A stretch of DNA of 64,000 bases from Volvariella volvacea V23. Lineage: Eukaryota; Basidiomycota; Agaricomycetes; Agaricales; Pluteaceae. The stretch's first letter is position 1. The number at the start of each line of letters is the position of its first letter. The stretch is taken from the NCBI GenBank assembly GCA_000349905.1, contig KB722762.1, forward strand, positions 72,225 through 136,224, read 5' to 3'. Under the pieces are notes generated by a model. That model was not told where the DNA came from. It was given only the letters and a program-made list of their open reading frames with translations, and did not search any database. Both the position numbers and the translations under genes were made by a program. Shown in pieces: positions 12,349 through 23,908 of this stretch.

Positions 12349-14501
12349 CTACTTCTTATCAACAGTGATATATGCCCAAGGAGTATGCCCTTGCTGAACA
12401 TGGACCTCGGCCTTAATCTTGTTCCATTCAAAACACCTCGTCTCCTTCTCATATGCCATGTATTTATCCAACTCATTCGACAGTTGGATAGGGTCCTTGA
12501 GATCGACAATATTGCGGTATTCGTAGTCGGCGGCTACTTCAACAGCACCAATAGAGTTCTTTCCAATAACAGGAACCTTGACCCGGACCCACAAGTACGA
12601 TACGAGTTCTGCCCCGGGATACTTTAAGCCCAATCTTCCGGTTCCAGGCACTGGACCCCACAACTCTTGGACACGCGCACGAAGTGCTTCCACATCGGAA
12701 GGGGCGTCTTTTACCCTGAATAAGGCGAAGCGGAAGCAAGAGCGAACGCCCATTCCCCAAGCACCGACACAGATCTTCTCTCCTGGCGTCCAAATAGTGT
12801 TGGTGTAATGATAAGTGCCGTTCGCATAGGCGTCATCCAAGACGAACACATAGGAGGTACGGTTCCAAACACCGCAGTGAAATTTCTGACCCTCATGGGT
12901 ATGAATGAAGGTCCTGAAGTTGGAGATGGCCTGTTCGGTTGGTTCGCCGAAGGTGGGATAACTACGGGGGAAGGGTGACAGAGAAACCCTCCATATTTTC
13001 TTGACATCATCTTTATTGGGGGTGAGCCATAATAGGTAGACGTCATTATCTGTTTCGTGGGGTATGGGAATAATTTTGAAGCAAGCATCACTGCTGTGCA
13101 AGGACGGGGTTTAGATGGTGAAAGAACATTAAGGATATTTGCTTACGCTTCCCATTCCCGAATAATTGGGTCGTCATTCCCGTTCTTCAACCTAGTCCAG
13201 CGAGCAAATGGAAGAGGGTCTTCAGGATACTGCAACGCACGTGTGCCATATATGGCCCATGTCCCGTCAGTCAATCTCTCGAGGGCGAATGCCTTGTTTA
13301 TCGGATGAGAATGCCCGTGCATATCCTCACTAAAAGTGTAAATATAGTATCCGCGTGCAGGCCCTGGGCCCATTGATACTGGCACAACATATCTGTCAAA
13401 GATATACATATACCCTCCCTTCTCGGTCGGCATCTCCCATATCTTGGGGAACTGCTCCTTCGGGTTGGTATAGGCGATGTTGAGAAGGGTCTTGAAGGCT
13501 GGGGACTTAGCGAATCCCCCTAGGAATATTTCATCGTATTTTTTCCTCCTGTCTTTGCCTCGCTCGATACGTGTTCTCTGATAGTCAAGCACAATTTGCT
13601 TGTCGGTTTTGCGGCATTGTTCGTAAAGAACAAGGAGAGAGGTACCCAATATGTCGATGTCAATTAGGGCATTGCGCCAACGAGTAACTTGGCTGTGATA
13701 CTGAGTGACGTCGTAGTTAAGGTGACGCTTATGATGGCAGAGCGCGTCAAGACACGTCTTCTTGAGGAGGGAGCCAAGGGACTCCTCGAATACATCAGCC
13801 TCAGCCAAGCTTTGGTATATTTCCTCGAGTCCTTTGTTGACGTTTTTATCTTCGATGCGCTGGATATTATTAAAGATCCTGGTGGAATCACCGATCTTGA
13901 GGACAACATGATCAATCCTTTGTCGTCCAAAGACCTGGTTGTGGCTTACCTTGATGGCGAGCACGAGCTCCCTCCAGATATCGATGATTTTGGAGCTGGC
14001 CTGAGGTAAGAAATCAGTTTCAAGCCGTGTGACTCCCCTAATGAAAGAACCCACTTGTCTAATAGCAACTAGCTTGTGCGTCTTGGTAATATGTTCCTTC
14101 AATTCCTGCTGCCCTTCAACCAGCGTATCCATTCTTTTCAAGACCTCGTTCAACTTGGTCTCAAGGATCGCGTTCCCCTCCTTGGGCAGTGGCAGTCCAG
14201 AAACCTTGGCCAATAAGTCAAGAACAAAGTCGGTGTGCGCGGATTTGATAACCCCGTCAGTGACAACAGTGGCCAAAACACCAGTAACCTTCTTGAGCAC
14301 GAACAACATGATTTTGTTCAATTTCTCAATGGGGATATCGTCTTCTCTTCGAGTAGGAACAGGTGAGGCGGGGGCCGGGAGTTCATTGATAGCTATAGCG
14401 TCTTTGTCCTTGTCTGCGACGGCCATATTGTAGGTGGCGAGGACAATGTCAGTGATCTTGGACACGTCTGAGCGAATGGTGTCAGGTACTGCTGCTAACA
14501 T
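12349..14501 (-). CDS. unrecognised protein, 699 residues
   Basis: Two exons, 14501-13147 and 13093-12349 (intron 53 nt; an acceptor three bases further in is also possible). The chosen ATG lies shortly after an in-frame TGA in the 5' region. Residues 1-300 look helical: charged, leucine-rich, with an amphipathic stretch around LETKLNEVLKRMDTLVEGQ. The second half is rich in aromatic and beta-prone residues and seems to hold repeated sandwich-like segments (YIFDRYVVPVSM, RGYYIYTFSED, FHCGVWNRTSYVFVLDD, RSCFRFALFRV, VSYLWVRVKVPV). No signal peptide or membrane segment is seen. I do not recognise a family. A helical N-terminus plus a ligand- or carbohydrate-binding-like C-terminus is an inference. 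A degraded copy lies directly downstream, so the locus has been duplicated. Confidence 0.8.
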
Positions 14502-15292
14502 TGGCGGCGTGAGTCAAGAGAGAAGCTGTAATGTGTTGAGAAGTACCAGTCGACAACTGATGCCTTACTGCTCCGAGACCAGTGGAGTTATATATGCCAG
14601 GCCATATTGCGAAGCAAACGCATCGTGACTGGAAGAAGAACAAAATCGAGTAATCTTAGTCACAGTACTGCATTCCCAAAACAAAAAAGGAGACACTCGC
14701 ATTTCTTGTGAAAATGAGGAGTGAAATGCGTTAGGAGTAGTCAGGGGGCTGAAGACACAAGCACTTGCCCGAAAGGAGGTGAAAGATAGCAGGAAGTGAA
14801 GAGGACCTAGCGTTCGTGTGTCAAATTCTATCACTCGCCTTCAGTGATGTAGAGCAATGTCCCCTGTTTGTCAGGAGGACATGTTGAGCACACGCTTCTA
14901 GATATACACGAAACTCCCGTACCAAGAAACATCAATGGCGGAGTCAAGGGCTTGGGTAAGGAGAGCACTCCTGGGCTTGTGATTTAGCCGAGATAGGAAG
15001 TGGAACAAGAATTCCAGCAGTCAAGAGCGCCTGTGTAGACATAAGGGATGAAGGTACACGTACCGCCCTCGTGCCAGCCTCGAAACCGACGGATACTTGG
15101 CATTGAAATGGGACTTACATCAGAGGTGCAGAACTGACAGCAACCAGTCCGATAAAGCGCTAGGTATCGTGAACGTACTGCATTGAGCCTCTCACCAAGT
15201 GGGAAATAGCAGAGCAATGATTACATGTTTCCTTCCTATTGCTACACCGATAGTTAAGTAGCCAATCACGAATACGAAACTCGCAAGGAGGT
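14502..15292. other. intergenic / 5' region of the unknown gene
   Basis: Upstream of the 699-residue gene on the minus strand. It holds splice-like signals on that strand: a GTAAGG donor near 14572 and an acceptor near 14529, and GTACGT/GTAAGT donors with CAG acceptors between 15010 and 15180. They suggest a spliced 5' UTR or a non-coding transcript. No protein could be assembled. Confidence 0.35.
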
Positions 15293-17494
15293 CTAGCTCC
15301 TTCCCCACCAGCCACCAAGCAAGCTACTCAGCCCGCCACGAGCTGGCTGAGCCTTAGGCTCAGGAGTTTGTGGCCTAGTTTCTTCAATCAATTTGTTCCT
15401 CCCTTGTTGACTGGTGCTAGGTCCCAAGCTAGGCGCGGCTGCAGGGGCTGCAGGGGCTACTTGTTTCACGGGTTTCGTTACAGTAGGAAGAGGGACGGCT
15501 TTTAGTTGTTCAACAGGAGGAGGGGGTGGTTGTTTTCCGGCTCGAACCAATAAAGCATCCATATCCAACTCCACGTAATTCAAAGCGATATTGAAAAATT
15601 GAGGTTTTTGATACGTCTTTGGGTCTTCTGTAGTTGATCCGCCATTGTATTGGTACCAGGAGCGCTTTATTGAGAAGGACTCCTCTTCCAGGGATGACCC
15701 AAGTGCTTGGATGTCAGCTGTAGGGATTAGCGGGAAGAACGACTGAGAGGGGGAGTGAGGATTGGAAACGGGGTCTAGGCCGACGAGTAGGGAAAGAGTC
15801 TGAGATGTTGAACGAATATGAATATGCGCTTTTTGAATCAGAAGAAGAGCTTCGACATAGCGTTTAAATGGTGTGTAGCATCGAGCGAGATACAAACACC
15901 TAACCAAGTGGGGGTAAGGAATGACACGCAAGAAATTGATGACCATTACGTACCTGCGTGCTTTGGTATAAGTTATTCGAGCATCCACAGCGGTAGCCAA
16001 GTCCGGGCTATCTTCTACGATGCTGAGGGTGCGCATCTGCTCCAAACTTTGAAGTACTGTGTCCAGGAGCTTGACGACAGCAGGATACAATCTGCCATCT
16101 ACCTGCTCAGGCTTTTCGGATTCAACACGTTTGACTTGGTTTTGCTTCGAAGAATCGCCCTTTTGGGATGAGGCAAGCAAAGCGGACAATAGTAGCAAGT
16201 CTCGCTGAATCCGACGAGAGAGCAACTGATAGGTGATATATGCGTGAACGAAATGGAAGTCACGACCACCTGCAGCTTGAATACTTGAGCCCAAGCCAGC
16301 CGCAATTCCAGCACCACTTTGCTGAGATTCCAAGAGTTTTCGTGAAAGCTCTTCCGCATCACTAAGTGCCGAAAGAATAGCGTCATACGCTGCAACACTC
16401 TTCTTCGATCCACCAGCACTCGAAGTTTTTCCTGCCGTGCTATCAGATGTTTGTAACTTCGCCTCTCCCTCTTGCACTTTGAGCAACACATCAACAAGCT
16501 CAGGGTTTCGTACTGGTACAGGTTGATCTTCCCAAGTGAGTTCCCGCAACGTCTTCCTGTTACCCACTTTTGCACTTGCATTAGCCTCGTTTTTGAAGTT
16601 TTCTAACAGCGTATCGCAGTTCTCTACCAGCCGATTCCTGTTCTTGACGGCTAAATCCTTCACTATTCCATCGACGTCGTATGATTTTTCGCGGCCCTGC
16701 TGATGAGCTGAATATCTTATCTCGGGGCCAATGGAGTCCGAGAACAATACCGCCAATGCTTGATCGCGACTCGTTGAAGCAGCACTGGCCAATTCGTCCA
16801 ATAATCCCCTAGCCACGCACAACTGAATCAATGAGTCTTCAAACTCGTCTCTGAATCGGAGGAATCGGCCATTCAATATGAGAGTATAGATAGTGACTTC
16901 TAGCAGGTTTTCGGCAGAAAGACGAGACGCGGAATGGAGAGCCTGACAGTGCGAGAGAAGCTGAGTGCACCAATTGATTGCTCGACGAAATCGACCAGTA
17001 GCGCTATGGCGAAGTGTGCTGGCATTCGGATTTGAGGGCTGGAGAGACTGCAGATGAAGGTCTTGGGCATAGGCCCATGCACGCTCAGCTTCGAACAACA
17101 ATAACTGGAGGCTAATCACAGCAACTGTGAGGTCACTTCAAGGGGCTCAAAAACCTGTCAGGTTACTTACTGGCCCTCCTTGATGTTGTCTGGGATCAGC
17201 GGAGGTAATTTTTTGAAGTCTCTCCCCTTTCCATGAGTTATCTTCAGCGTCGAACGCAGGCGGTGTGTACGATTTGCACAATGCTTTCTGGAGGATGGTT
17301 GCTTGGTATGATTTAACTAAGGGGAGCGAAAGCACCTTACCGATACCGTGCATAATCGTTGGAGCGTAACCCATATGCTGTCCGTTGTTCATTCGCGATC
17401 TGGAGGGCTGAAATACTCACATCAGTAAAAATACGACGAAAAAGTGGTCAGATTTACCGCGAAATGTTAGGTTAGGCTTGGTAGAATCCGCCAT
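15293..17494 (-). CDS. srp68: signal recognition particle subunit SRP68
   Basis: Large SRP protein that binds the 7S RNA with SRP72 for co-translational ER targeting. Five exons: 17494-17458, 17407-17341, 17287-17171, 17111-15954, 15899-15293; 1986 nt, 661 residues. The N-terminal RNA-binding region is diagnostic: NEQRTAYGLRSNDYARYRKH followed by CANRTHRLRSTLKITHGKGR. Then comes FEAERAWAYAQDL and a helical-repeat (TPR-like) body. The 54-nt intron 15900-15953 keeps the frame if read through. It is removed here because it has good splice sites, and removing it joins ITYTKAR to RCLYLARCYTPF as in SRP68 proteins. The C-terminus carries a Pro-rich stretch and ends in a Gly/Trp tail (GGWWGRS). The gene is divergent from GET3. 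Confidence 0.93.
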
Positions 17495-17605
17495 GGATGG
17501 TGGTAGAAGCAACGAGAGATGTGCAAATGACGATCAATAAAGTCCGCGAATCTCGTTAGCCGACAACAAATCCTCCTCCAACCTCCACCCTCAACTCAAG
17601 ATACC
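17495..17605. promoter_or_regulatory. compact bidirectional promoter, SRP68 / GET3
   Basis: Only 111 bp separate the start codons of two ER-targeting genes read in opposite directions, so both promoters and both 5' UTRs must fit here. No TATA box is seen on either strand. Confidence 0.6.
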
Positions 17606-19134
17606 ATGGCTTCGGAAACTCTTCCTCCCACTCTTCAAAATGTCCTCGACCAGAAGACACTGAAGTGGATTTTCTGCGGCAAGTGCTCACAACGATATTC
17701 CTGCCATTCATGACCGATTTACCCCACATTTCGACGCGCAATTGCAGGTGGAAAGGGTGGTGTAGGCAAGTAGGCGTTCGATGCCCTCAGTGCATATTCT
17801 ATAACTAATCCACCTTCGTGGACCTCGAACGTATGTGATAAACAGGAAAGACTACAACCTCATGTTCCCTTGCAATTCAACTGGCCAAAGTTCGAGAGTC
17901 CGTTCTCTTGATCGTACGTGTCCTTCCGCGCCGACACATCATCATAGCCCCTGAATTGACCAACCTAACTCGCAATTTTTCCAACAACGCTCCTTTACAT
18001 CATTCAGTCCACTGACCCAGCGCACAACCTGTCCGATGCCTTTGGACAAAAGTTCTCCAAAGATGCTACGAAAGTCAATGGATTTGATAACTTGTACGCG
18101 ATGGAGATTGACCCGACGAGCGCGATCCAAGAGATGGTGGAACAATGTATGCCTCTCGTGTCTGCCTTTCCATTCAGACGATCTTACTGACATGTCATTG
18201 AACCGCGATACTCAGCCGACTCCAATGGCATGATGGGATCGATGATGCAAGACCTTGCATTTGCCATACCAGGTGTCGATGAAGCTATGAGCTTTGCTGA
18301 AATTATGAAGTAAGTCATCTGTCTTTGCCATCTCTCCAGCAATAAAATCGCTGAACCAACAACGCTCTTGTAGACATGTGAAATCTATGCAATATTCGGT
18401 CATCGTCTTCGATACAGCACCCACTGGACATACATTACGTTTCTTGTCCTTCCCCACTGTCCTTGAGAAAGCACTGGGCAAGCTCAGCTCGTTAGGTTCT
18501 CGATTTGGCCCTATGATAAATCAGGTGCGTATTATTTCTTTAACCCGATTGAACATACTGACCCGTAGTTAGATGTCCAGCATGATGGGAGGAGAGCCTA
18601 ACTCTCAAGAAGATATGTTCGCCAAGCTTGAGTCTATGAGGGGTGTGATCACAGAGGTTAATACTCAATTCAAGGATCCTGTGCGTAAAATCTCTTTGGA
18701 GTATGCACTCCGTGTCATGGAAGTTAATACAAACGTTCCCTTGTTGCAGGAGAAGACCACCTTCGTTTGCGTTTGCATATCGGAGTTCTTGTCACTTTAT
18801 GAGACAGAGCGTCTGGTTCAAGAGTTGACAAGTTACGAGATTGATACGCACAATATCGTCGTCAACCAGCTTCTGTTCCCCAAGAAATGTGCGTCTTGTC
18901 CTGTCCCCACTTCAACAACTAATGTTTATTCTCACCACAATAGCATCCAACTGTGAGCACTGTCAAGTCAGACAAAAAATGCAACAAAAGTACTTGGCGG
19001 AGGCTCACGAACTTTACGATGAGTTCTTCCACATCGTTCAACTCCCACTTCTCACAGAGGAAGTGCGTGGTCCCGAGAAGCTCAAGGAGTTTAGTAAGAT
19101 GTTGGTCGAACCTTACGTTCCTCCACAGGATTAG
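17606..19134 (+). CDS. get3: GET3/TRC40 (ArsA-type) ATPase for tail-anchored proteins
   Basis: Cytosolic dimeric ATPase that delivers tail-anchored proteins to the ER. Nine exons: 17606-17678, 17748-17765, 17846-17913, 18008-18146, 18216-18309, 18374-18524, 18573-18680, 18750-18888, 18944-19134; 981 nt, 326 residues, normal for the family. Visible motifs are the deviant Walker [10 protein letters not shown], switch [11 protein letters not shown], the Met-rich client-binding helices ([16 protein letters not shown]), [15 protein letters not shown], and the zinc-binding CxxC in SNCEHCQ. The first two introns (17679-17747, 17766-17845) begin with GCAAGT, not GT. The frame and the invariant P-loop leave no workable GT alternative. 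The 18-nt second exon therefore encodes most of the P-loop. Confidence 0.95.
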
Positions 19135-20592
19135 AGTAAGCCTGGATAGAGTAACATAGAGCGGTAATTTTTCTTATTTCCTTGTCTGTCGAGGATTACC
19201 TCGTGACTGAGCATATGGAAATTAATCGACGTGGACCAAGTGCCTTGAAGTTGCAGGTACACTATTGCACCCCGCGCAAATCATGCTGGGGAATCCCCGC
19301 AAATTGCTCACAAGGACTCAGCGATTCGCCTTTCGGTCGAATGCCTATGATCACTACAGTCATCAGGTTTCTGTTATGACACATCGGCTTTGCTGCATGT
19401 GATAAAGGGTCGTAGGCGGATAGCATCTTCACCCTCAAGCGGAGATCTACTACAACTCACTCTACCAAAGCGGTGGGCCCTCTCTTCGTATATACGCTCC
19501 AATATCTTGGGTTCCTATTCAATTGGAGCGGGGCAAAGGTATTAACGCGCGCGAGCGCAACGGGGGTAGTAGTCCACTCTACGCATGGTCATCTCGGAGA
19601 TCGTTCAACGTGAAGTTCAAGCCTAGACTCGGACGAGGCTAGTCCGTCGATTGCGACCATAGCCTGACCAGCGATTTCCGAGGCTTCGGACAGTTTTAGG
19701 GTTGCGTGCATAGCATTGGTACTACGCTGCCGTTAACATTTTTGCGTGTGCTATGTGCGTACAACCGAGATCGGCGCGCACCTTAGGGTGAACGCTACCT
19801 TTGGTTTGGGTACTTTGGTAGATCACCTTCTTGCCTCGATGCGTGCTCAGCTGCCTGACAGGGTAGCGATAGTGCCGTTATGGATACACCTATTGGAAGG
19901 TTAATACAGTGAGTCGGGTTCTTGAGCTGCCATGATACCATCAGGGGAAGTATTGTGTGGTATTGATGTCGATCGCCTGTGTACAGCGTTGAGGGGGATT
20001 TGCGAGTTGCTGACCCACTTACCGTTGGGTTGGATGCACAAGTATACTTGTGGCACAAAGAGGGTGGAGCGGATTGACAAGTGCGTGCTGCGCATCTATC
20101 TTACCAGTACACCGCACAGGCTTCTAGACACACTTGCACATCTAACATGAAAAATAGAGGGGGAAAAAAGGTCGCTGACCCATCTCAATTCTAGATTGAA
20201 TGCTTACGTGCCAGCTAAGTAGGAGCTATATACACAAAAGGGGGTGAAAAGAACGCAAGGAGAGCGATACTTTCTTATCGTCTGCTATGCCAGTTAGTAG
20301 CTAAGGAGGTACCGGGTGTAAAGTAACTACCTAGGAGTTACCCAAAGGACATGTGACTATCGGGAAAAATGAAGTTGCTCTGTCCTGGAATGTTGGGGAA
20401 ATGGGTGGATGGCGGTGATGGTATACATGCAATAGGGGAGTGGTATACAGATAACAGAGAGGGCTGATACAAGAACGAAGGGGTCCAGATGAGGAAAACC
20501 GAAAGGAGAAGAAATAAAAGAGTGCAGACCGGAGAATATAATATGACTCTAAAGGAACTCATCGACTAGCGAAAGAGATGTAGGGGAATCCT
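19135..20592. other. intergenic
   Basis: About 1.46 kb between the convergent GET3 and secreted-protein genes. I find no gene, RNA or repeat. GC-rich, purine/pyrimidine-mixed sequence (for example 19545-19575) has no coding pattern. Confidence 0.5.
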
Positions 20593-22361
20593 TTAGTAGT
20601 TTCCAGCCAATCTCCTCCTTTGGTTTCGACCACCATTGCGGTTACCACCGCGGTTGGGGCGGAATCGGTTGTTGTTGCGGCCACGGCCGCCTCCGTTGTT
20701 GTTGTTGTTGTTGTTGTTACCGCCGTTGTTGCCTCCGTTGTTGCCACCAGCACCAGCTCCGGCGCCTGCACCTGCACCAGCGCCAGCATCGCCACCAGTA
20801 CCGGCACCTGCGTCACCACCAGCACCGGCTCCAGCATCACCACCAGCGCCAGCACCTGCGTCACCGCCGGCACCAGCATCAGCACCGTCACCTGCACCAG
20901 CGCCATTGTCGGCACCATTGCCAGCGCCGGCGTCAGCACCGTTGTTACCGTTGTCATTGTTGTTGCCGCCGTTGTTGTTGTTGTTATTGTTGCCATTGTC
21001 AACGACGCCACCAGGTGTAGCAGTGAACTGTACAAATGAACGACATGTTAAGAATTTCCAGAAAAGACATGACGAAATAATCGACACTCACGTAGACGCA
21101 GTCGTCTAGGGCACCGTGTTGAGCGATGGGTACGATAACAGGTTGATGGTTCGCAGCTGCGTTGATAGAGCATAGACGGTACACGCCAGGGTTGAGACCC
21201 TCCGTTACGTCGGCAGTGAGGACACCGTTTTGTGCGACACCGTTCAAACCCTGTGAAACGAAGCGGGAGAGATATTATAATTAGTAAATCATCATTGAGA
21301 GTTGTCGCAAAAAAAATTAGATGGGGAGGCAGGAAGATCGAGGCGCAGAGGAAGCAGATTCATTCCCATGTCATGGCGCTCGTCTCCCGACTCTCGATCA
21401 GAATTAAGGTGATTAAGAGTGTGAGCGACTATAGATCGCGTCTTCCCCGCAATTAAAATAGCACACAAGGGACAACACAACTAAATCTGAACCAAAGACA
21501 AGAAACTTAGATCTCACCTTAAAGAAGGCGAAAACTCTGGGATCGGTGGGTTGAGTCTGATCCAATGAATCCAACAACTCGACGACGACGTGCGAATGGC
21601 CCTGGATGATACCTTGACCATTCAGCTGTTGAGGGGCGGCGAAGTAGTTCGCCTGGGCATTCACAAAGAAGCCTGTTTCCAGGTTGTTGATGGCCATCGA
21701 GATGGTGAATGCCTCGTTTGAAGGGATGGTCGCTCCGTTAGGGGGGAAGGTGAATTTTGAGGAGGGCATCCTGTCGACAGAGGGGATGACACCAATAGGT
21801 GCGGGGTTGCAAGACCCAGATCGGATTTGTTGGCCATTGGTGATGGGGAGGTCGGGAACGGTAAGGCAGAAGTTGATGAAGTTGTTGGTGGAGGTCAGGG
21901 AGGGAACTTGACCTGGAGAGATAGGTGGATCGGTTGTGAGTTATTGCCGAGAAATAAAGTAGATTAGAATTACCTTCAGCGGGAACATCTTGACCGTTGT
22001 TGGCGAAGCCGGTGGCGACGACTCGGGAGTCAAGAGCTGTAAGGAAGGGTTAGAACGAGTCGCTACCACGTCAGATTCAAAACTCACTGAGTGAAGTCTG
22101 GGGATCCTCATTTCCGCCGTTGTTACCGTTGTTGCCATTATTGCCGCCGTTGTTGTTGTTATCGTTCCCGTTATTTCCTCCATTGCCGCCGTTGTTATTA
22201 TTGTTGTTGTTATTATTGTTATTACCACCACGACCTCTTTGCCCATCTTCATTCTGTCGTGCAACAAGACCAGAGCCATTCTGAGGCAGACTAGCTGCCA
22301 TAACAGCCGTCAACAAGGAGAGCAAAGTGACGATTCCAGACAAGGACGTTGAGAACTTCAT
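20593..22361 (-). CDS. secreted Asn/Gly/Ala-rich fungal protein
   Basis: Five exons: 22361-22088, 22036-21974, 21912-21518, 21250-21092, 21027-20593; 1326 nt, 441 residues. A signal peptide (MKFSTSLSGIVTLLSLLTAV, cleavage after Ala-Ala) leads into an Arg/Asn/Gly low-complexity stretch. A globular domain of about 220 residues follows (residues about 95-315): INFCLTVPDLPITNGQQIRS, PSSKFTFPPNG, GHSHVVVELLDSL, NHQPVIVPIAQHGALDDCVY. The tail is built from Asn runs and Gly-Ala-Gly-Asp repeats and ends in an Arg/Asn-rich segment. The globular part matches a very common agaricomycete extracellular protein type of unknown function, sometimes mislabelled as ribosomal protein S17 in databases (from memory). 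The low-complexity flanks probably vary between strains. Confidence 0.85.
20697..21001 (-). repeat. low-complexity coding repeat (Asn runs and GAGAGGDA-type units)
   Basis: Seen on the plus strand as GTTGTT runs flanking imperfect units made of GCA/CCA/GCT/CCG triplets. On the coding strand it encodes poly-Asn, then repeated Gly-Ala-Gly-Ala-Gly-Gly-Asp, then poly-Asn again. Long open frames on the opposite strand over this stretch are artefacts of the triplet bias. Confidence 0.8.
22112..22232 (-). repeat. poly-Asn/Gly coding repeat
   Basis: AAC/AAT and GGC triplets of the first exon of the secreted protein, read as GTT/ATT and GCC on the plus strand. It includes an uninterrupted run of 11 Asn codons. 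Confidence 0.75.
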
Positions 22362-23908
22362 GATGACGAAGAAAACGAATTTCCGAAGATCACAAGATTT
22401 TGGATAACGAGCAAATAGCAGACAGTTGAAAATAGAACTTCGCTGAAGTCCTGTGAGGGAGAAAGAATGTGGGGGTGAGCACCGACAAAGCTGGACTAGA
22501 GCTACGATGAGGAGAGTATCATTAGCATTCTCATTCGGTGCTCCTATGAGCGGGGCTAGACCACTTACAAGGGAGATGGGACCAGGCAGCACGGCTGCAA
22601 AGGGGGAAACAAAAAATGAAAGTAGGTAACGGGAAGAGGCGAAAGAGAAGGTAAGGAAAGACAAACAAGCAGCGCTCCAGAGCTTATATTGGGAAATGCC
22701 ATAGGGTCAGGTGGTCCGGGGATGGAGAGTGCCTCGCATCATGACTGGTGATTGGACAGTTGCAGTTCCACTCCTACGGTAAGGCAAGGGTGATCCTATC
22801 AGCTTCAACGGGGTTGGCTCCATGCATTCGGCAGGGGGCTTGTGGTAATACGGCACGTCGGGTCGTCCTGGACGCTGACAACGACCAAAAGGAAGACCAA
22901 GTGGATCGTTGCTGTGGAAACACTTTTTTCTCCCCCTTACTCCAAAGAGTATTTCGATGAGACTGTTTCTGGCCCGCCGGGCTCTGAAGAACCAATTTCT
23001 ACTGTCAAGTTGGACTGATTGCTGTGTCCATCTGCTCTGCAGGTATCAAGTCTCCGAACGCAAGGGCACAGGCGGCGAGTGTGGATCTCCTATGGTACCG
23101 ATCTTCGTTTGTGTGCACCTGCTTGACGGGGTGTTGATGGGGCGGAAATGGGGCCCGCGATTATGCCGCAACAAAGAGTGACGTTGATGATGCATTACCA
23201 TAAATCGTAAAATGCATAAAAGGTTGTGGCTCAGGCATACCCACCGTGGCCATGCCAGACCTTACCTGCACTCAGCAGGAACCAAGTCGCTAGGGCCAGT
23301 GGTCGGCCAGATATTATTATTGTCGGACAAGCCAGGGCGTAGAAAACTTGAGAAGAGGGCAGTGCTCGACCCGCATGTCATGCAAGCTTCGGACTACGCG
23401 AGCTCTGTCAGCTTGCTGGTACCATTATTCTGGGAGATCCAGTGCAGCGTCTCACTCAATTGGCGAGGATTGCTACCATGTTGGTAGCGATAGCAAACAA
23501 GTTAATAGGGCACAATCGACGGACGTTGCCTTGTGCTTGTCGTCCGTGGTGACACGACGCAGCTCCTTTTCAAGTTCTGGTCGGACGTCAAACAGGTGTT
23601 GTGAAGGTGATTGATTGGATTAAGGGCACGGAGGATGGTAAGCGGTATTGTACATCTGAGGCAACGAGGACCATGAATAAATATAGAACAAGCTGCAGGA
23701 TCAATTGATCAATCGCAAGGAGCGTTGAAGGGGAAACGAAGAGCTCTGCGTCAAACAAGAAACAACAACCACATAATCCACATTTGATAAGATAGTCGGC
23801 CATCAATCATGTTGCCGCCCCTTGCTTGGGTGGCCACCCATGGTGACGGTGCATAAAGGTACAGAGGGGCACTCGAGTATGCAAGCACAGCGGCGCTTGC
23901 TGCTGTCG
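22362..23908. other. intergenic
   Basis: About 1.55 kb upstream of the secreted-protein gene and downstream of the SAP30-like gene. A minus-strand AATATAAG element near 22684 could serve the secreted-protein promoter. No gene could be supported. Confidence 0.4.

Noticed and set aside
20620..21109. Long overlapping open frames opposite the secreted-protein gene
   Set aside because: They consist of repeated Val/Thr/Ala or Pro/Ala residues caused by the triplet repeat of the real gene.
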